A program made the translations under genes and the position numbers. Positions 6,758 through 7,611 of a DNA stretch of 7,611 nt are shown here, in pieces (position 1 is the first letter of the stretch; every line of letters starts with the position of its first letter). Under the pieces are notes generated by a model. It had not been told where the DNA came from and ran no database searches. It saw only the letters and a list, made by a program, of their open reading frames with translations. The DNA is from Candidatus Solibacter sp. (GTDB lineage Bacteria; Acidobacteriota; Terriglobia; Bryobacterales; Bryobacteraceae): the NCBI GenBank assembly GCA_026394025.1, contig JAPKZC010000850.1:3233-10843 (forward strand). The letters run 5' to 3'.

Positions 6758-7294
6758 AAGCACCTCTTGCAAGTGGTGGCGTAGAATAGCCCCACAGCTC
6801 TATATTCGGACCTTTCTTTCCGGAATGCAACCGGCAAGCCGGGCAATCGTCGGTCAGCAGGAAAGGAGCGCAGGGGGGCGCGCAAAGTTGGATGACGGCC
6901 AGATTGGGAACCATCCGGAAGTGGCGCGGATTCCTGGTGCCGACCGCGTAGCCGAAGTGTAGCGCGGTAACGCCGATCAGCAGGTCCGAGAACGGAATCG
7001 TGCGGCCGATCTGCCGCGCATCGGCGTCGATCTTCGCCGCAAGCTGGGCCATCTCCCTGGTGAACGGTTCCACGGGGATCGCCGCGAAAACGGTATCCAG
7101 GTAGTCGCGGCGTGCCCGCGTCTGTTCCGCGGTCCGTGCGCGGTGCAGACCGTGCTCCAGTTCGATCACGGTAATGGAAGAGAGCACGATCGCTGTTTCT
7201 CCGTGCTCGTGTTGGAGTGCTGCCGCAGATGGCTCACAGGCCTGGCGTCGCGCTCGGCGGCGATCAGCACCCCGGAGTCCAGGACTAATCCCAT
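6747..7294 (-). pseudogene. vapC: PIN-domain toxin (VapC-like), frameshifted and with a read-through tail
   Basis: VapC-type PIN-domain ribonuclease toxin. Frame one, from the ATG at 7294, reads MGLVLDSGVLIAAERDARPVSHLR with the first catalytic aspartate D6, and then drifts to an early stop. Homology resumes in a second frame from 7223 (AALQHEHGETAIVLSSITVIEL), with the conserved glutamate in VIELEHG, the aspartate in IPFSDLLIG and TRNPRHF near the end. A single missing base in the CTGCGGCAG region (about 7223-7226) would restore one frame: HLR-AALQHEHGE. The usual family end (VIQL, base 6885) lacks a stop; the frame runs 45 residues further to 6747 and overlaps the CNBD start by 11 bases. 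The tail resembles nothing I know. The ATG overlaps the antitoxin by 10 bases, as is usual for these pairs. The gene is either decayed or carries a sequence error. Confidence 0.82.
6761..6767 (-). promoter_or_regulatory. Ribosome binding site of the CNBD gene
   Basis: AGAGGTG on the minus strand, with GAGG ending 5 bases before the ATG at 6757. It decides the start: an upstream TTG (6772) would place this site inside the coding sequence. The preceding 6768-6884 stretch is the likely leader and promoter region; I see no convincing -35/-10 pair, only an AT-rich patch at about 6799-6807. Confidence 0.7.
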
Positions 7295-7584
7295 GACGGC
7301 GGATTCAATGGCTCGCGGTGGACGTCGATGGCCGCTTGCACGTCCTGGGCGAAGTCGAGATCGGGCACCGGCGCATAGCCGAGCATCTCTTCATACGCCT
7401 TCGCCAGGGCGATGCACTCGCCGATCTGCCGGTCCTGACGTTGCGGCGTCTTGATGACCGCCACGGGACGATGGTTCTGCTCCACGATCACCTCGACGCC
7501 TTCCTGCACCTTCGCCAACACGGCATGGATATCGTGGGCGAGTTCGGCTTCGGTAATGCGGACGGTAGCCATATCCTCGATCAT
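7285..7584 (-). CDS. vapB: Phd/YefM-like antitoxin of the VapBC-type pair
   Basis: A 99-residue antitoxin. The N-terminal half is Phd/YefM-like, the DNA-binding and dimerisation part: ATVRITEAELAHDIHAVLAKV, then EGVEVIVEQNHRPVAVIK, the usual strand-turn-strand with a basic-proline turn. The C-terminal half, rich in acidic residues with a tryptophan near the end (NPPSWD), is the probable toxin-binding tail. It would neutralise the PIN toxin encoded immediately downstream (10-base overlap) and repress their shared promoter, which lies beyond or at the right window edge. Start at 7584 is supported by AGGAG 7 bases upstream; a second ATG at 7572 (MATVRI) is possible. The frame is intact although the toxin's is not, so the pair may be an antitoxin remnant. 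Confidence 0.85.
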   Translation of the reverse strand: MIEDMATVRITEAELAHDIHAVLAKVQEGVEVIVEQNHRPVAVIKTPQRQDRQIGECIALAKAYEEMLGYAPVPDLDFAQDVQAAIDVHREPLNPPSWD

Positions 7585-7591
7585 AACGCTT

Positions 7592-7596
7592 CTCCT
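7592..7596 (-). promoter_or_regulatory. Ribosome binding site of the antitoxin gene
   Basis: AGGAG on the minus strand, 7 bases before the ATG at 7584. It favours MIEDMATV over the internal ATG at 7572 as the start. Confidence 0.7.
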
Positions 7597-7611
7597 GGCC
7601 GCCGGTTTCGG

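Noticed and set aside
6831..6842. Inverted repeat CCGGC-AA-GCCGG as terminator or operator
   Set aside because: The loop is only two bases, no T-run follows, and such short GC palindromes are expected by chance in this composition.
6747..6884. Cys-rich tail of the PIN toxin as a zinc-binding domain
   Set aside because: Spacing is irregular, there is no family resemblance, and the tail is better explained by loss of the normal stop.
1..7611. CRISPR array, tRNA, rRNA, insertion sequence or prophage
   Set aside because: No regularly spaced repeats with unique spacers, no tRNA-like cloverleaf, no rRNA-like stretch, and no transposase or integrase motif was seen on either strand.

Overview
The window is GC-rich bacterial DNA in which every supportable gene lies on the minus strand, so transcription runs from the right edge to the left edge. 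Coding is dense, with stop/start overlaps between several genes. The gene content (LutABC, a stand-alone cNMP-like domain protein, alanine dehydrogenase, a PIN-type toxin-antitoxin pair) and the TCTGCG-type intergenic repeat suggest a soil-type bacterium such as an Acidobacteriota member. That placement is inference from general resemblance only.

Layout in order of transcription. (1) 7584-6747: a VapBC-like toxin-antitoxin pair. The antitoxin is intact; the PIN toxin carries a one-base frameshift near 7223-7226 and has lost its usual stop. (2) 6757-3916: a tightly coupled three-gene operon made of a cyclic-nucleotide-binding-fold protein without a DNA-binding domain, alanine dehydrogenase, and an acetyl-CoA hydrolase/4-hydroxybutyrate CoA-transferase family enzyme. 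Each junction is a 4-base ATGA overlap. (3) 3915-3651: a 265-bp gap holding five irregular TCTGCG repeats. (4) 3650-2649: an orphan HlyD-type membrane-fusion protein. (5) 2599 to the left edge: lutA, lutB and lutC, the L-lactate oxidation complex. lutB has an apparent internal deletion with frame change near 1416-1422, and lutC runs off the window.

The metabolic genes share a theme. LutABC converts L-lactate to pyruvate, alanine dehydrogenase interconverts alanine and pyruvate, and the CoA-transferase handles short-chain acyl-CoA and acid exchange downstream of pyruvate. The CNBD protein, translated from the same message, is a candidate sensor or regulator of the alanine dehydrogenase/CoA-transferase pair. 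I judge this coupled cluster the most interesting possible undescribed unit here. I see no evidence for a wholly new defence or mobile system. The two frame lesions (vapC, lutB) could be real decay or sequence/assembly error; the sequence alone cannot decide.
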